A stretch of 16,212 nt of DNA, taken from NCBI GenBank assembly GCA_902805985.1, contig CADCUW010000281.1, forward strand, positions 1-16,212, read 5' to 3'. Under the pieces are notes generated by a model that saw nothing but the letters and a program-made list of their open reading frames with translations, ran no database searches and was not told where the DNA came from. The stretch is from an uncultured Rubrobacteraceae bacterium (lineage in GTDB: Bacteria > Actinomycetota > Rubrobacteria > Rubrobacterales > Rubrobacteraceae). A program made the translations under genes and the position numbers. Positions within the stretch are counted from its first letter, which is position 1, and every line of letters begins with the position of its first letter. Shown piece by piece: positions 7,000-14,108 of the stretch.

Positions 7000-7660
7000 C
7001 TACGCGGGGTCCGGGGTCGCGTCCTCCTCTTCGAGGGCGTAGGCGACCGCCTCCTCGAAGGCCATCGCGCGCCCCTCGTCACGCGCCGCGTTCCATACGT
7101 GATCCCCGAGGTGCCCGCGGGAGGCGTCAGCCACGCGCCGGTGGAGATCCTGATCCACCATGGCGTAGCGGGGGACCCCCGCGCGCTCCAGCAGCGCCTC
7201 CGCGGCCCCGAGCAGCCGCGCGGCGCGGGCCGGTTCGTCGTGGGCCTCGGACACCGCCGCGAGCCCCTGCAGGCAGAAGGCGGCGTTCGGCCTGTCCGAG
7301 GCCTCGAAGGTGATCTCGAGCGCGTCCCGAAAGAACCCGGAGGCCCGCGCGAACTCGCCCGAGGCGAGGGCCGCCTGGACGAGGAGATGGAGCGCTATGT
7401 TGGCGGCGAGCCTGTCCCCCGTCCGGCGCGTGAGGTCGAGGGCCTCCTCCGAGTACCGGGCGGCCAGCTGGAGATCTCCCCGTCTGACGGGGACCACCGC
7501 CATGTGGGTCAGGACGTGGCCGCGCCCCAGTCGTCCCCCTGCTCGCGAAACTTCCCGAGCGCCTCCTGGAGGGCATCGGCCGCCCGGTCGAGATCGCCGA
7601 TCTGCAGGGAGGCGAAGCCCACCATCCCCTGCGCGTCTTCATCCCGTCCATCAGCGGTTA
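7000..7660 (-). pseudogene. C-terminal fragment of a TPR-containing LuxR/AAA-type transcriptional regulator, frameshifted
   Basis: Read on the minus strand, the frame from about 7660 to 7512 encodes a tetratricopeptide-like repeat (GFASLQIGDLDRAADALQEA) and then hits TGA at 7511-7509. A one-base shift near 7512-7525 restores the expected HVLTHMAVVPVRRGDLQLA. From there the frame runs to TAG 7002-7000 with the ending AARLLGAAEALLERAG and EGRAMAFEEAVAYALEEE, which is the usual C-terminus of large regulators with an NTPase core, TPR repeats and often a LuxR HTH. Such proteins are usually 700-1000 residues; here only about 215 remain and everything N-terminal is missing, replaced by the cupin gene region. 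A one-base loss near 7515-7520 explains the shift. An intact 167-residue product from GTG 7503 is possible but would be only a TPR stub. Confidence 0.8.
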
Positions 7661-7696
7661 CGGGCGGCGCCCCGGTCTGACGTCTCGAGAGAGAAG

Positions 7697-8197
7697 GTGG
7701 GAGCCGGAGCAGAGATAGAGAGGGCGGGCGCCGCGTACGTCGGGCCCGGTGAGGGCCGGGCCGTGTGGGCGCTTGGCGGACAACTTTTGACCCTCAAGGT
7801 CACCGCGGAGCAGACCGGCGGCGCGTACTAGCTCTTCGAGGATACGGTGCCGCCGCAGCACGGCACGGCGCCCCACATCCACCACAGGGAGGACGAGAGC
7901 TTCTACGTGGTCGAGGGCGAGTTCGAGTTCTCGAGGGACGGCGAGACCATAAGGGCTGGCGCGGGCTCCCTGTTCTACGTGCCGAGAGGCAGCCTCCACG
8001 CCTTCAAAAACGTTGGTGAGGAGAGGGGCCGGCTGCTCATGAGCCAGACCCCCGGCGGCCTGCACGAGCGCTTCTTTGAGGAGATCGGCGAGGAGGCGAC
8101 CGACCGGACCACGCCGCCGGTAGTGGCCGAACCGCCGGACCTTTCGGCCATCGCGGCCAAGTACGGTACCGAGATGGCCGCCCCGCCTGCGTTGTAG
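7697..8197 (+). pseudogene. Cupin-domain protein gene interrupted by an in-frame TAG
   Basis: One reading frame carries a full cupin of about 166 codons, but codon 7829-7831 is TAG. Before it lies the usual N-terminal strand region (GEGRAVWALGGQLLTLKVTA). After it comes LFEDTVPP and both cupin motifs: G-T-A-P-H-I-H-H-R-E-D-E-S-F-Y-V-V-E-G, and GAGSLFYVPRGSLHAFKN, so the metal-binding His/Glu residues are intact. Such proteins are often labelled quercetin-2,3-dioxygenase-like, with unknown substrates. A single base change (for example TCG to TAG) explains the stop. Start is probably GTG 7697, behind GAGAGAGAAG. A shortened protein could start at GTG 7847 (116 residues) but would lack the first strands of the barrel. 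Pseudogene is most likely; sequencing error or readthrough cannot be ruled out. Confidence 0.8.
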
Positions 8198-8241
8198 GAA
8201 GACCCGGCCAAAAACACGAGGTCCGCGCAAGGCGGCTCACG

Positions 8242-8445
8242 CTATCCCTGCCCGACGTCGTGCCCGGCCTCGGCGTGATACCGTCGCTGCCGGCCTTGCT
8301 TCAGGTGAAACTCGCCCTTCCCGGGCTTCTTGTAGGCCGCGCGCACGAGGCCGAGGCACCTGAGGTGGCTTCGGTAGGTCTGGTGGACGGCGGCGCGATC
8401 TGCGTCTTCCAGCGACGAGGCTGAGACCAGCGTCGAACCGGGGAG
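8242..8445 (-). pseudogene. Possible small protein or gene remnant without a start codon
   Basis: On the minus strand a 67-codon frame between a TAG at 8448-8446 and a TAG at 8244-8242 encodes a coherent, charged peptide: SLEDADRAAVHQTYRSHLRC, then LGLVRAAYKKPGKGEFHLKQ, ending near HAEAGHDVGQG. Amino-acid use looks like real protein, unlike the Arg/Pro-rich shadows in the other frames, but there is no ATG, GTG or TTG at the beginning of the coherent part and no ribosome site. I do not recognise the family. It is most likely the tail of a lost gene. Confidence 0.35.
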
Positions 8446-8463
8446 CTAATCCGCGTGTTCGTC

Positions 8464-8484
8464 GAACCCTGCCTGGCGGGGTTC
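8464..8484. repeat. Tight inverted repeat
   Basis: GAACCCTGCC at 8464-8473 and GGCGGGGTTC at 8475-8484 are reverse complements at nine of ten positions, with one base between them. It could be a protein-binding palindrome or a scrap of a mobile element end; nothing nearby decides. Confidence 0.4.
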
Positions 8485-8681
8485 TCGCAGCTCTATCCGC
8501 CGGCGGCCGATCCCCGGTGAACACCCTGAAGTTCCCGACTACCACGCTTGCCCCACGTCGGGCACCGTGGGGGTGGCGTGGGAGTTGTGTGGATGGTTCA
8601 CGCCCGTCTCCGGCAGCAGGCTGGCATCACAAACAAACAGGACAGACGGAGCAGGAGATGGCGAAGGAAACGTTCTCGGGA

Positions 8682-8702
8682 GGCCCCGCCTAGCGCGGGG
8701 CC
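8682..8702 (-). terminator. GC-rich hairpin at the end of the SDR operon
   Basis: GGCCCCGC at 8682-8689 and GCGGGGCC at 8695-8702 form a perfect eight-pair stem around a five-base loop that contains the SDR stop codon. No clear T-run follows on either strand, so a role as an intrinsic terminator is probable rather than certain. Confidence 0.45.
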
Positions 8703-9430
8703 ATCCTTATGGCGCCGTCCAGGCGGACGACCTCACCGTTTAGCATATCGTTCTCGACGATGTGCCGGACGAGCGCCGCGTACTCCTCGGGCCTGCCGAG
8801 GCGCGAGGGGAACGGGACCTGGTCGCCGAGCGACTGCCTGGCCTCCTCGGGCAGGCCGGCCATCATGGGCGTGTCGAAGAGGCCGGGGGCGATGGTGACG
8901 ACCCGGATGCCGGAGCGGGCGAACTCGCGGGCCAGGGGCAGCGTCATCGAGGCCACGCCGCCCTTGGACGCGGCGTAGGCCGCCTGCCCGATCTGCCCGT
9001 CGAAAGCCGCCACGCTGGCGGTGTTGACGATCACCCCGCGACCCCCGTCCTCGCCGGGCTCGTTCCCGACCATCGCCGCCGCCGCGAGCCGTATAACGTT
9101 GAACGTGCCAATGAGGTTTATCCGGATAACCTTCGTGAACGAGTCCAGAGAGTGGGGTCCGTCCCTGCCGAGGGTTTTCTCCGCTATGGCGACGCCGGCG
9201 CAGTTGACGACGCCGTGGATCCCACCCGACTCCGCCGCCACTTCCACGGCAGACCTCACGCTGGCCTCGTCGGTGACGTCTGTCTCGACGAAGCGGATGT
9301 TGGGGCCGGCTTCGCCCTTGAGGTCGGCGACGACGACGTTCGCGCCGGCGTCTTCGAGCATCCGGGCTGTGGCGGCGCCGAGGCCCGAGCCGCCGCCGGC
9401 GACGAGGAAGGTGCGGCCTGTGATCTCCAC
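8690..9430 (-). CDS. SDR family 3-hydroxyacyl-CoA dehydrogenase, HSD10-like
   Basis: A 246-residue short-chain dehydrogenase closely resembling type-2 3-hydroxyacyl-CoA dehydrogenase (HSD17B10-like). It should oxidise 3-hydroxyacyl-CoA to 3-oxoacyl-CoA with NAD. The cofactor loop is VAGGGSGLG (10-18), Asp36 after strand two suggests NAD rather than NADP, and NCAG (76-79) stabilises the sheet. The catalytic triad is Ser139, Tyr152 and Lys156, in [20 protein letters not shown], a segment very typical of HSD10. The GTG start at 9430-9428 has GGAGGT six bases upstream. It follows the other SDR gene by three bases, so it is the last gene of the hydrolase operon. Its stop lies in a GC-rich hairpin. 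Function at family level is fairly sure; the chain length or branched substrate is not. Confidence 0.93.
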   Translation of the reverse strand: MEITGRTFLVAGGGSGLGAATARMLEDAGANVVVADLKGEAGPNIRFVETDVTDEASVRSAVEVAAESGGIHGVVNCAGVAIAEKTLGRDGPHSLDSFTKVIRINLIGTFNVIRLAAAAMVGNEPGEDGGRGVIVNTASVAAFDGQIGQAAYAASKGGVASMTLPLAREFARSGIRVVTIAPGLFDTPMMAGLPEEARQSLGDQVPFPSRLGRPEEYAALVRHIVENDMLNGEVVRLDGAIRMAPR

Positions 9431-9433
9431 GTA

Positions 9434-10288
9434 TTACCTCCCGGGTTGGGGGTAGACGGTACCTACGAAGGCGTCCCAGGCGCGGTCTGGAAGGAGGCGA
9501 CGGAGCCAGATAAAGAGGTGGGCCGAGGGCGTCACGGCGTAGCGGGCGCGGGGACGTCCCACGGATATGGCGCGTTCTATCGTCGTCGCCACCGTCTCGG
9601 GGCCACCGCCGAGCTTGAGGAACGGGCCCCGCTCGTAGTTGTCCCTCACGGTCTTTGCCACGGCCGCGTTGAAACCGGCGTAGGGGCCGTCCGCGGGGCC
9701 GGACATCCCGGTCATCGAGCCGGTCGCGGCGTCGGCGAAGCCCGTGCGGATGAGACCCGGTTCTACTACCGCGACCTTGACGCCGAAGCCGGCGACTTCG
9801 AAGCGGAGGGCGTCGCTTATGGACTCGACGGCGTACTTCGTCGCGTGGTAGTAGCCGCCGCCGGGGAAGGTGAGCTTGCCGCCCATGGAGGAGATGTTGA
9901 CGATTCTGCCCCAGCCCTGCCGCCGCATCCCCGGGAGCGCCAACTGGCACATCCTGACGAGCCCGAACACGTTGGTCTCGAACTGCCGGCGCACCTTCTC
10001 CATCGGGACCGCCTCGACGGCGCCGCACTGGCTGTAGCCCGCGTTGTTGACCAGGACGCCGACGGCCCCCTCGCGACGCTCGACCTCTTCCACGGCATCC
10101 CGCATGGAGGTTTCGTCCGTGACGTCGAGCGGGAGCAACTCGCACCCGCGGTCCGCGAGGGACCCTATCTTCTCGACATCGCGGGCGGAGGCGTAGACTC
10201 TCCAGCCTTTGTCCACCAGACGCTCGGCGGTCGCGCGGCCGATCCCGGTCGAGCAGCCCGTGATCAGGACCGCCCTCGAGGTGCTCAT
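9434..10288 (-). CDS. Classical SDR family oxidoreductase (17-beta-HSD/retinol-dehydrogenase-like)
   Basis: A 284-residue NAD(P)-dependent dehydrogenase. The cofactor motif is TGCSTGIG (10-17); Arg36 of SARD after strand two favours NADP(H). NNAG is at 81-84, the catalytic Ser134 in NISSMGG, and Tyr147 and Lys151 in YHATK. The C-terminal extension beyond the common 250 residues (about 230-284) is hydrophobic in part (HLFIWLRRLLP) and may contact a membrane or a lipophilic substrate, as in steroid- or retinol-type SDRs. ATG 10288-10286 overlaps the TGA of the hydrolase gene as ATGA, so translation is coupled. An upstream extension of the frame to 10411 runs through the hydrolase gene and is shadow. 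Substrate unknown. Confidence 0.92.
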   Translation of the reverse strand: MSTSRAVLITGCSTGIGRATAERLVDKGWRVYASARDVEKIGSLADRGCELLPLDVTDETSMRDAVEEVERREGAVGVLVNNAGYSQCGAVEAVPMEKVRRQFETNVFGLVRMCQLALPGMRRQGWGRIVNISSMGGKLTFPGGGYYHATKYAVESISDALRFEVAGFGVKVAVVEPGLIRTGFADAATGSMTGMSGPADGPYAGFNAAVAKTVRDNYERGPFLKLGGGPETVATTIERAISVGRPRARYAVTPSAHLFIWLRRLLPDRAWDAFVGTVYPQPGR

Positions 10289-12039
10289 GCGTCCACGATG
10301 GTCAGGGAGATCCTGCCAGGCCGCCTCGCGTCGTGGAAGACGGTCTGGCGCGCCACCTCGAAACGGTCCGAGTGGATGGCGCCCTCGCCGGTGTTGAGGT
10401 TCCGCTCCCACCTTGGGTGCGAACTGGATGTGACCTCTACCCTCAACCTGTGGCCGACCTTGAACGTATTGCCGGTGGCCCAGAGGTCCACGCAGTACTC
10501 GTAGACCCCGCCGGGTTCGATGGGGGATGGCGGGGTGGGGGTGACGACGCCCGGGGCCGGGTAGCTCTCCCTGGCGCTGGCCCGGACGATGCCGTCGGCG
10601 ATCCCTATGGCCCGCCCGTCAGGGTGGACGTCTACGAGCCGGGCGACGAAGTCCGTGTCGGGCGCCGAGGAGGAGGCGAAGAGCGTGGCGTAGACGGGAC
10701 CCAGGACAGTGTAATCCTCAGCTAGAGGTTCACTGGTGTACGTGAGCACGTCGGGCCGCTCCTCGATGGGCCTCTGGTCGCGGGCGCCGGGGCCGTGGAT
10801 CGGGGCCATCAGGGTCGGACCGCCGAGCGTCGGCACGGGGTCTCCCGGGTCGTAGCCGTACTCGGACGGCTCTTCCCCGGTCTCCCCAGGCTCCCTGGTC
10901 AGCCGGCCGCCGGAGCGGAGGTGCCAGTCCTCGGTACGCGAGCCGGGGGGTGGCCACTCGTCGTAGCCGCGCCAGCGGTTCTCGCCCATCACGAAGACCT
11001 GGACGGGAGGCGTGGCTTCGAGCGCGGACTCGTCGCCCTTGAGGGTGGCGTCGAACCAGCGGAGGTGCCTGTCCGTCAGGTCTCCCCGGTAGTTCACGAA
11101 CGCGCCCATCGAGCCGAGGCCGAAGTCGAGGTCGCCGAAGGTGCTGCCGAAGTCCGCGTGGGTCCAGGGGCCGACGAGCAGGTGCGGCGGGCGCATCTCG
11201 GCCTCCTTCGAGCGGGCCTTCATGGCCTCGTACTGCCGGATCGTCTCCCCGATAAAGCAGTCGTACCAGCCGCCGATGTGGAAGGTGGGGGCGTCCACCC
11301 GGTCGTACTTATCGTCGATCTTGAGGTAGTCCCAGCCCGGGTCGTCCACCCCACGCTCGAAGCCGTTCCGGACGAACGGCACGACGCCGTCAGGGTTCGG
11401 GAGCTCCGAGAGCGGCAGCACGTCGTAGCCGCCGCCGGCGAGGATGGTGTCGATGACCCCGACGAGCTCGGGTAGCTTCTCGCCGATCTTCTCTGGCGCG
11501 TCGCGGTACTTGCGGAAGAGCCTGTCCGGGGCGATGGCCGCCTGGGCCCAGTAGTGCATGATCCCGACCTCCTGCACGCCGCCGCGCATCTGCACGCCGT
11601 TGAGGTGGTTGCCCCACGTGACGCCCGGCACCATGCTCTTCAAGGAGGGTGGCCGCGTGACGGCCGCCTGCCACTGCGTCTTGCCGAAGTACGAGAGGCC
11701 GAACATCCCGACCCGTCCGTCGGAGCCGGGGAGCGCCGCCGCCCACTCGACGGTGTCGTACCCGTCCTCGTACTCGCTGAAGAAGGGGACGAACTCGCCC
11801 TCGGAGGCGTAGCGCCCGCGCACGTCCTGGACCACCACTATGTAGCCGGCCCTCACGGCCTTTACGGGATCGAAGTACGTGGGATCCCGCGGCAGGTCCT
11901 TCCCGTAGGGCAACCGGGTCAGCAGGACCGGGTACTCGCCGGCGCCCGCCGGACGGTAGACGTCCGACATCAGGGTCGTCCCGTCGCGCATCCGCGCGGG
12001 CACGTTCTTCTGGACGGTCATCTGCCACGTCTGACCCAA
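10285..12039 (-). CDS. CocE/NonD family hydrolase (X-Pro dipeptidyl-peptidase S15-like acyl esterase)
   Basis: Predicted at 584 residues from TTG 12039, close to the length of the cocaine esterase CocE. The alpha/beta-hydrolase domain begins with PARMRDGTTLMSDVYRPAG and has the nucleophile Ser115 in GLSYFG, Asp259 in GGWYDCF and His293 in GPWTHADFG, the S15-type triad. The C-terminal third is the jelly-roll domain, with DTDFVARLVDVHPDGRA and the YCVDLWATGNTFKVGHRLRV region. It should cleave an ester or amide bond; the substrate is unknown. No signal peptide is seen, so it acts in the cytoplasm. GAGGGAGGG at 12049-12057 lies about ten bases before TTG 12039; ATG 12021 is the alternative and has no good ribosome site. 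A GTG at 12108 lies upstream of the likely transcription start and is rejected. Confidence 0.9.
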   Translation of the reverse strand: MGQTWQMTVQKNVPARMRDGTTLMSDVYRPAGAGEYPVLLTRLPYGKDLPRDPTYFDPVKAVRAGYIVVVQDVRGRYASEGEFVPFFSEYEDGYDTVEWAAALPGSDGRVGMFGLSYFGKTQWQAAVTRPPSLKSMVPGVTWGNHLNGVQMRGGVQEVGIMHYWAQAAIAPDRLFRKYRDAPEKIGEKLPELVGVIDTILAGGGYDVLPLSELPNPDGVVPFVRNGFERGVDDPGWDYLKIDDKYDRVDAPTFHIGGWYDCFIGETIRQYEAMKARSKEAEMRPPHLLVGPWTHADFGSTFGDLDFGLGSMGAFVNYRGDLTDRHLRWFDATLKGDESALEATPPVQVFVMGENRWRGYDEWPPPGSRTEDWHLRSGGRLTREPGETGEEPSEYGYDPGDPVPTLGGPTLMAPIHGPGARDQRPIEERPDVLTYTSEPLAEDYTVLGPVYATLFASSSAPDTDFVARLVDVHPDGRAIGIADGIVRASARESYPAPGVVTPTPPSPIEPGGVYEYCVDLWATGNTFKVGHRLRVEVTSSSHPRWERNLNTGEGAIHSDRFEVARQTVFHDARRPGRISLTIVDA

Positions 12040-12079
12040 AACGAGCTTCCCTCCCTCGGTCGTGTGCAACCCCCGCCGC

Positions 12080-12108
12080 AGTCTACCCCAACCGCCGATT
12101 TTGCTCAC
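12080..12108 (-). promoter_or_regulatory. Promoter of the hydrolase-SDR-SDR operon
   Basis: On the minus strand TAGACT at 12085-12080 is a good -10 box. GTGAGC at 12108-12103, 17 bases upstream, is a weak -35 (three of six). Transcription would start near 12074 and give a leader holding the GAGGGAGGG ribosome site, which supports TTG 12039 or ATG 12021 as the start. Confidence 0.5.
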
Positions 12109-12152
12109 CGCTGTCTGAACGCCAGGCCCCGCTTACCGCGACCCCACGTTAT

Positions 12153-12181
12153 TTGACCAATCGTTCCAGTTTGTGTATCTT
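12153..12181 (+). promoter_or_regulatory. Promoter of the MFS-tetR operon, overlapping a possible TetR operator
   Basis: TTGACC at 12153-12158 (five of six of TTGACA), an exact 17-base spacer, and TATCTT at 12176-12181 (four of six of TATAAT) make the best sigma-70-type promoter in the window. It overlaps the GTG at 12173, so translation must begin later. TTGACC-N4-GTTCCA at 12153-12168 is an imperfect palindrome with the spacing of NemR-like boxes and could be where the downstream TetR protein binds. Confidence 0.6.
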
Positions 12182-12214
12182 GGTGGCGTTGGTTGGAGTC
12201 GAGAGGGGTGGGGC

Positions 12215-13483
12215 GTGTTGGAGTCCAGAGCGCCGGGGTGGTGGCGGGCGCCGGCGTTCGTGGTGTTGTGCGGGTGTTTGATCGCCCTGATCACATACGG
12301 CTTGAGGACGAGCTTCGGCCTCTTCGCCGCCCCCATCAGCGAGGGCCGCGGCTGGTCGCCGGAGGTCTTCGCCCTCGCCATCGCCATCCAGAACATCGTC
12401 TGGGGCATAGGCCAGCCCTTCGCCGGCGCCATAGCCGACCGCTACGGCTCGGCGCGGATACTCGCCGCCGGCGGCCTGGTCTATGGCGCCGGCGTGGCGC
12501 TGATGGCCGTGAGCCCGACGCCCGCCGCCTTCCATCTCACTGCAGGCGTCCTCGTCGGGCTCGGTCTCTCCGGCGGCTCCTTCACCATCGTCATAGCGGC
12601 GCTCGGCCGGCTGGTGCCGCAGGAGAAGAGCTCGCAGGCCATGGGGCTCGCGACCGCGGCCGGCTCGCTCGGGCAGTTCGCGTTCGCCCCGCTCGGGCAG
12701 GTCTTTCTCGCGGACTACGGCTGGCAGAGCGCCCTGCTCCTGCTCGCCCTCTTTATGGTGCTGGTGCCGGCGCTCGCCGTGGCGCTCAAGGGGAGGGGCG
12801 AGGCCCGGGCATCTGACGGTCCCGCGTTGCCCGCCAGGGACGCGGTGCGGCAGGCGTTCGGGCACGGCAGTTACCTGTTGCTGGTGGCCGGGTTCTTCGT
12901 CTGCGGTTTCCACGTGGCGTTCATCACGACGCACCTGCCGGCGCACATCGCCGACGTCGCGGGTCATTCGCACGGGGGACACGCCGGGATGAACACTGCG
13001 GGTCCCGCGGTCGCGGCGTGGGCGCTGGCGCTCATAGGGCTATTCAACATCGTGGGGTCTTACGGGTCCGGGGTGCTCGGAGCCAGGTACAGCAAGCGGG
13101 TGTTGTTGGCCGGCATTTATCTGGCGCGGGCTGGGGTGATCTGGCTCTTCATCACCCTGCCGCCGTCGCCGACGGTCGTGCTCCTCTTCGCCGCCGCGAT
13201 GGGGGTGCTCTGGCTCTCGACGGTGCCGCTGACCTCGGGGCTTGTGGCGGTGATGTTCGGGACGCGGCACCTGGGTACGCTCTTCGGGATCGTCTTCTTC
13301 AGCCATCAGGTTGGGGCGTTCCTCGGCGTCTGGCTCGGCGGGGTCGCCTTCGAGCGGACGGGCTCCTTCGACCCGATCTGGTGGGCCGGCATCGCCCTCG
13401 CCGTCATCGCCGCCGCCCTGCACTGGCCCATCGTCGAACGCCCCGCCCCCCGCCTCGCCGTCTCCCCGCAACCGGAGGTATGA
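12215..13483 (+). CDS. MFS transporter, monocarboxylate/oxalate-formate-antiporter-like
   Basis: A 422-residue inner-membrane protein with about twelve hydrophobic segments. The first loop carries the MFS signature in the form GQPFAGAIADRYG. The opening TYGLRTSFGLFAAPI and the segment SLGQFAFAPLGQ resemble monocarboxylate and oxalate/formate-type MFS carriers, so the cargo is probably a small organic acid, which is inference. A histidine-rich loop near residues 240-256 (H240, H244, H251, H253, H256) sits in the second half and looks unusual. The start is taken at GTG 12215, six bases after GAGAGGGG at 12201-12208; TTG 12218 is as good, and GTG 12173 lies inside the promoter. The TetR gene starts three bases after the stop, so the pair is one operon, divergent from the hydrolase operon. 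Confidence 0.9.
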   Translation: MLESRAPGWWRAPAFVVLCGCLIALITYGLRTSFGLFAAPISEGRGWSPEVFALAIAIQNIVWGIGQPFAGAIADRYGSARILAAGGLVYGAGVALMAVSPTPAAFHLTAGVLVGLGLSGGSFTIVIAALGRLVPQEKSSQAMGLATAAGSLGQFAFAPLGQVFLADYGWQSALLLLALFMVLVPALAVALKGRGEARASDGPALPARDAVRQAFGHGSYLLLVAGFFVCGFHVAFITTHLPAHIADVAGHSHGGHAGMNTAGPAVAAWALALIGLFNIVGSYGSGVLGARYSKRVLLAGIYLARAGVIWLFITLPPSPTVVLLFAAAMGVLWLSTVPLTSGLVAVMFGTRHLGTLFGIVFFSHQVGAFLGVWLGGVAFERTGSFDPIWWAGIALAVIAAALHWPIVERPAPRLAVSPQPEV

Positions 13484-13486
13484 AGG

Positions 13487-14062
13487 GTGCCGCGGACAAA
13501 AGAGTTCAGGCCGGAAGCGGCGCTGGACGCGGCGATGCAGCTGTTCTGGCGCAGGGGTTACGGGGCGACCTCGATGCGCGACCTGCTCGACGGCATGGGT
13601 ATAGGTCGCGGGAGCTTCTACGACACCTTCGGCGACAAGCACGCCCTCTTCCTCGCAGCCCTCGACCGCTTCGAGGAGGCCCGCACGGGCTGGATCCACG
13701 AGGCGCTCGAAGGCTCCGGCATGAGCGGCATAGAGGAGGTGTTCCGGAGGTCGATCGAGGGCCTGGTCGGGTTCGAGCCGCGGAGGGGGTGCCTGCTGGC
13801 GAACACAGCCGTCGAGCTCGCCCCGTACGATCCGGAGGTGGCGGCGAAGATCTCGCGCTACATCCGGCGCACCGAAGAGGCCTTCACGGGCGCCCTCGTC
13901 CGCGCGGGAGAGGCCGGGGAGATACCGGCGGAAGCCGACCCGAAAGCCCTCGCCCGTTTCCTCGTGAGCAACCTGCACGGCCTGCGCGTGCTGGCGCGGG
14001 CGGGAGCCGACCGCCGGACGCTCGAAGACGCCGCCCGCGTCGCCCTCCAGGCCCTGCGCTGA
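13487..14062 (+). CDS. TetR/AcrR family transcriptional regulator
   Basis: A 191-residue repressor. The N-terminal HTH (about residues 10-55) reads AALDAAMQLFWRRGYGATSM, then RDLLDGMGIGRGSFYDTFGD and KHALFLAALD, the usual TetR DNA-binding unit. The ligand domain begins near 65 and contains RRGCLLANTAVELAPYDPEV, a segment shared with NemR/AcuR-like regulators that sense small reactive or acidic compounds. GTG 13487 follows GGAGG at 13473-13477 and the MFS stop at 13483, so it is co-transcribed with the transporter. It probably represses its own operon and perhaps the divergent hydrolase operon by binding between 12080 and 12181. The ligand is unknown. It converges with the sulfotransferase gene that ends at 14097. 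Confidence 0.93.
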   Translation: MPRTKEFRPEAALDAAMQLFWRRGYGATSMRDLLDGMGIGRGSFYDTFGDKHALFLAALDRFEEARTGWIHEALEGSGMSGIEEVFRRSIEGLVGFEPRRGCLLANTAVELAPYDPEVAAKISRYIRRTEEAFTGALVRAGEAGEIPAEADPKALARFLVSNLHGLRVLARAGADRRTLEDAARVALQALR

Positions 14063-14087
14063 AGCGGTCTGCGGGACACAACCGCGC

Positions 14088-14108
14088 CCTCAGCTCTCAG
14101 CCGTCAGC
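14088..14108. repeat. Three heptamer repeats NNTCAGC
   Basis: CCTCAGC, TCTCAGC and CGTCAGC follow one another without spacing (on the minus strand GCTGACG, GCTGAGA, GCTGAGG). The array covers the stop codon of the minus-strand sulfotransferase gene and fills part of the short gap to the convergent tetR gene. Similar GCTGANN arrays are scattered between genes in many bacteria. Confidence 0.5.

Larger units (their letters stand above)
8198..8689. other. Gene-poor stretch of 492 bases with scraps and hairpins
   Basis: No intact gene is supported here. It holds an open minus-strand frame of 67 codons without a proper start (8242-8445), a tight inverted repeat at 8464-8484, a G/C-skewed section around 8555-8600, and an 11-residue plus-strand mini-frame at 8658-8693 preceded by purine-rich sequence. 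Following two pseudogenes, it reads as decayed former coding sequence. Confidence 0.6.

Noticed and set aside
8733..10145. 470-codon minus-strand open frame
   Set aside because: Same strand as the SDR genes but out of frame, Arg-rich, and spanning the boundary of two real genes.
8762..10504. 580-codon plus-strand open frame
   Set aside because: It runs antisense across two SDR genes and the hydrolase 3' end, all with catalytic motifs on the minus strand.
12040..12108. Upstream GTG start for the hydrolase
   Set aside because: It coincides with the possible -35 of the minus-strand promoter, and GAGGGAGGG lies further downstream near TTG 12039.
12173..12214. Upstream GTG start for the MFS transporter
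   Set aside because: GTG 12173 falls between the -35 and -10 boxes of a well-spaced promoter, so it would not be in the transcript.
14064..14085. GCGGT...ACCGC stem as a terminator for tetR
   Set aside because: Only five pairs, a 12-base loop and no T-run; too weak to annotate.
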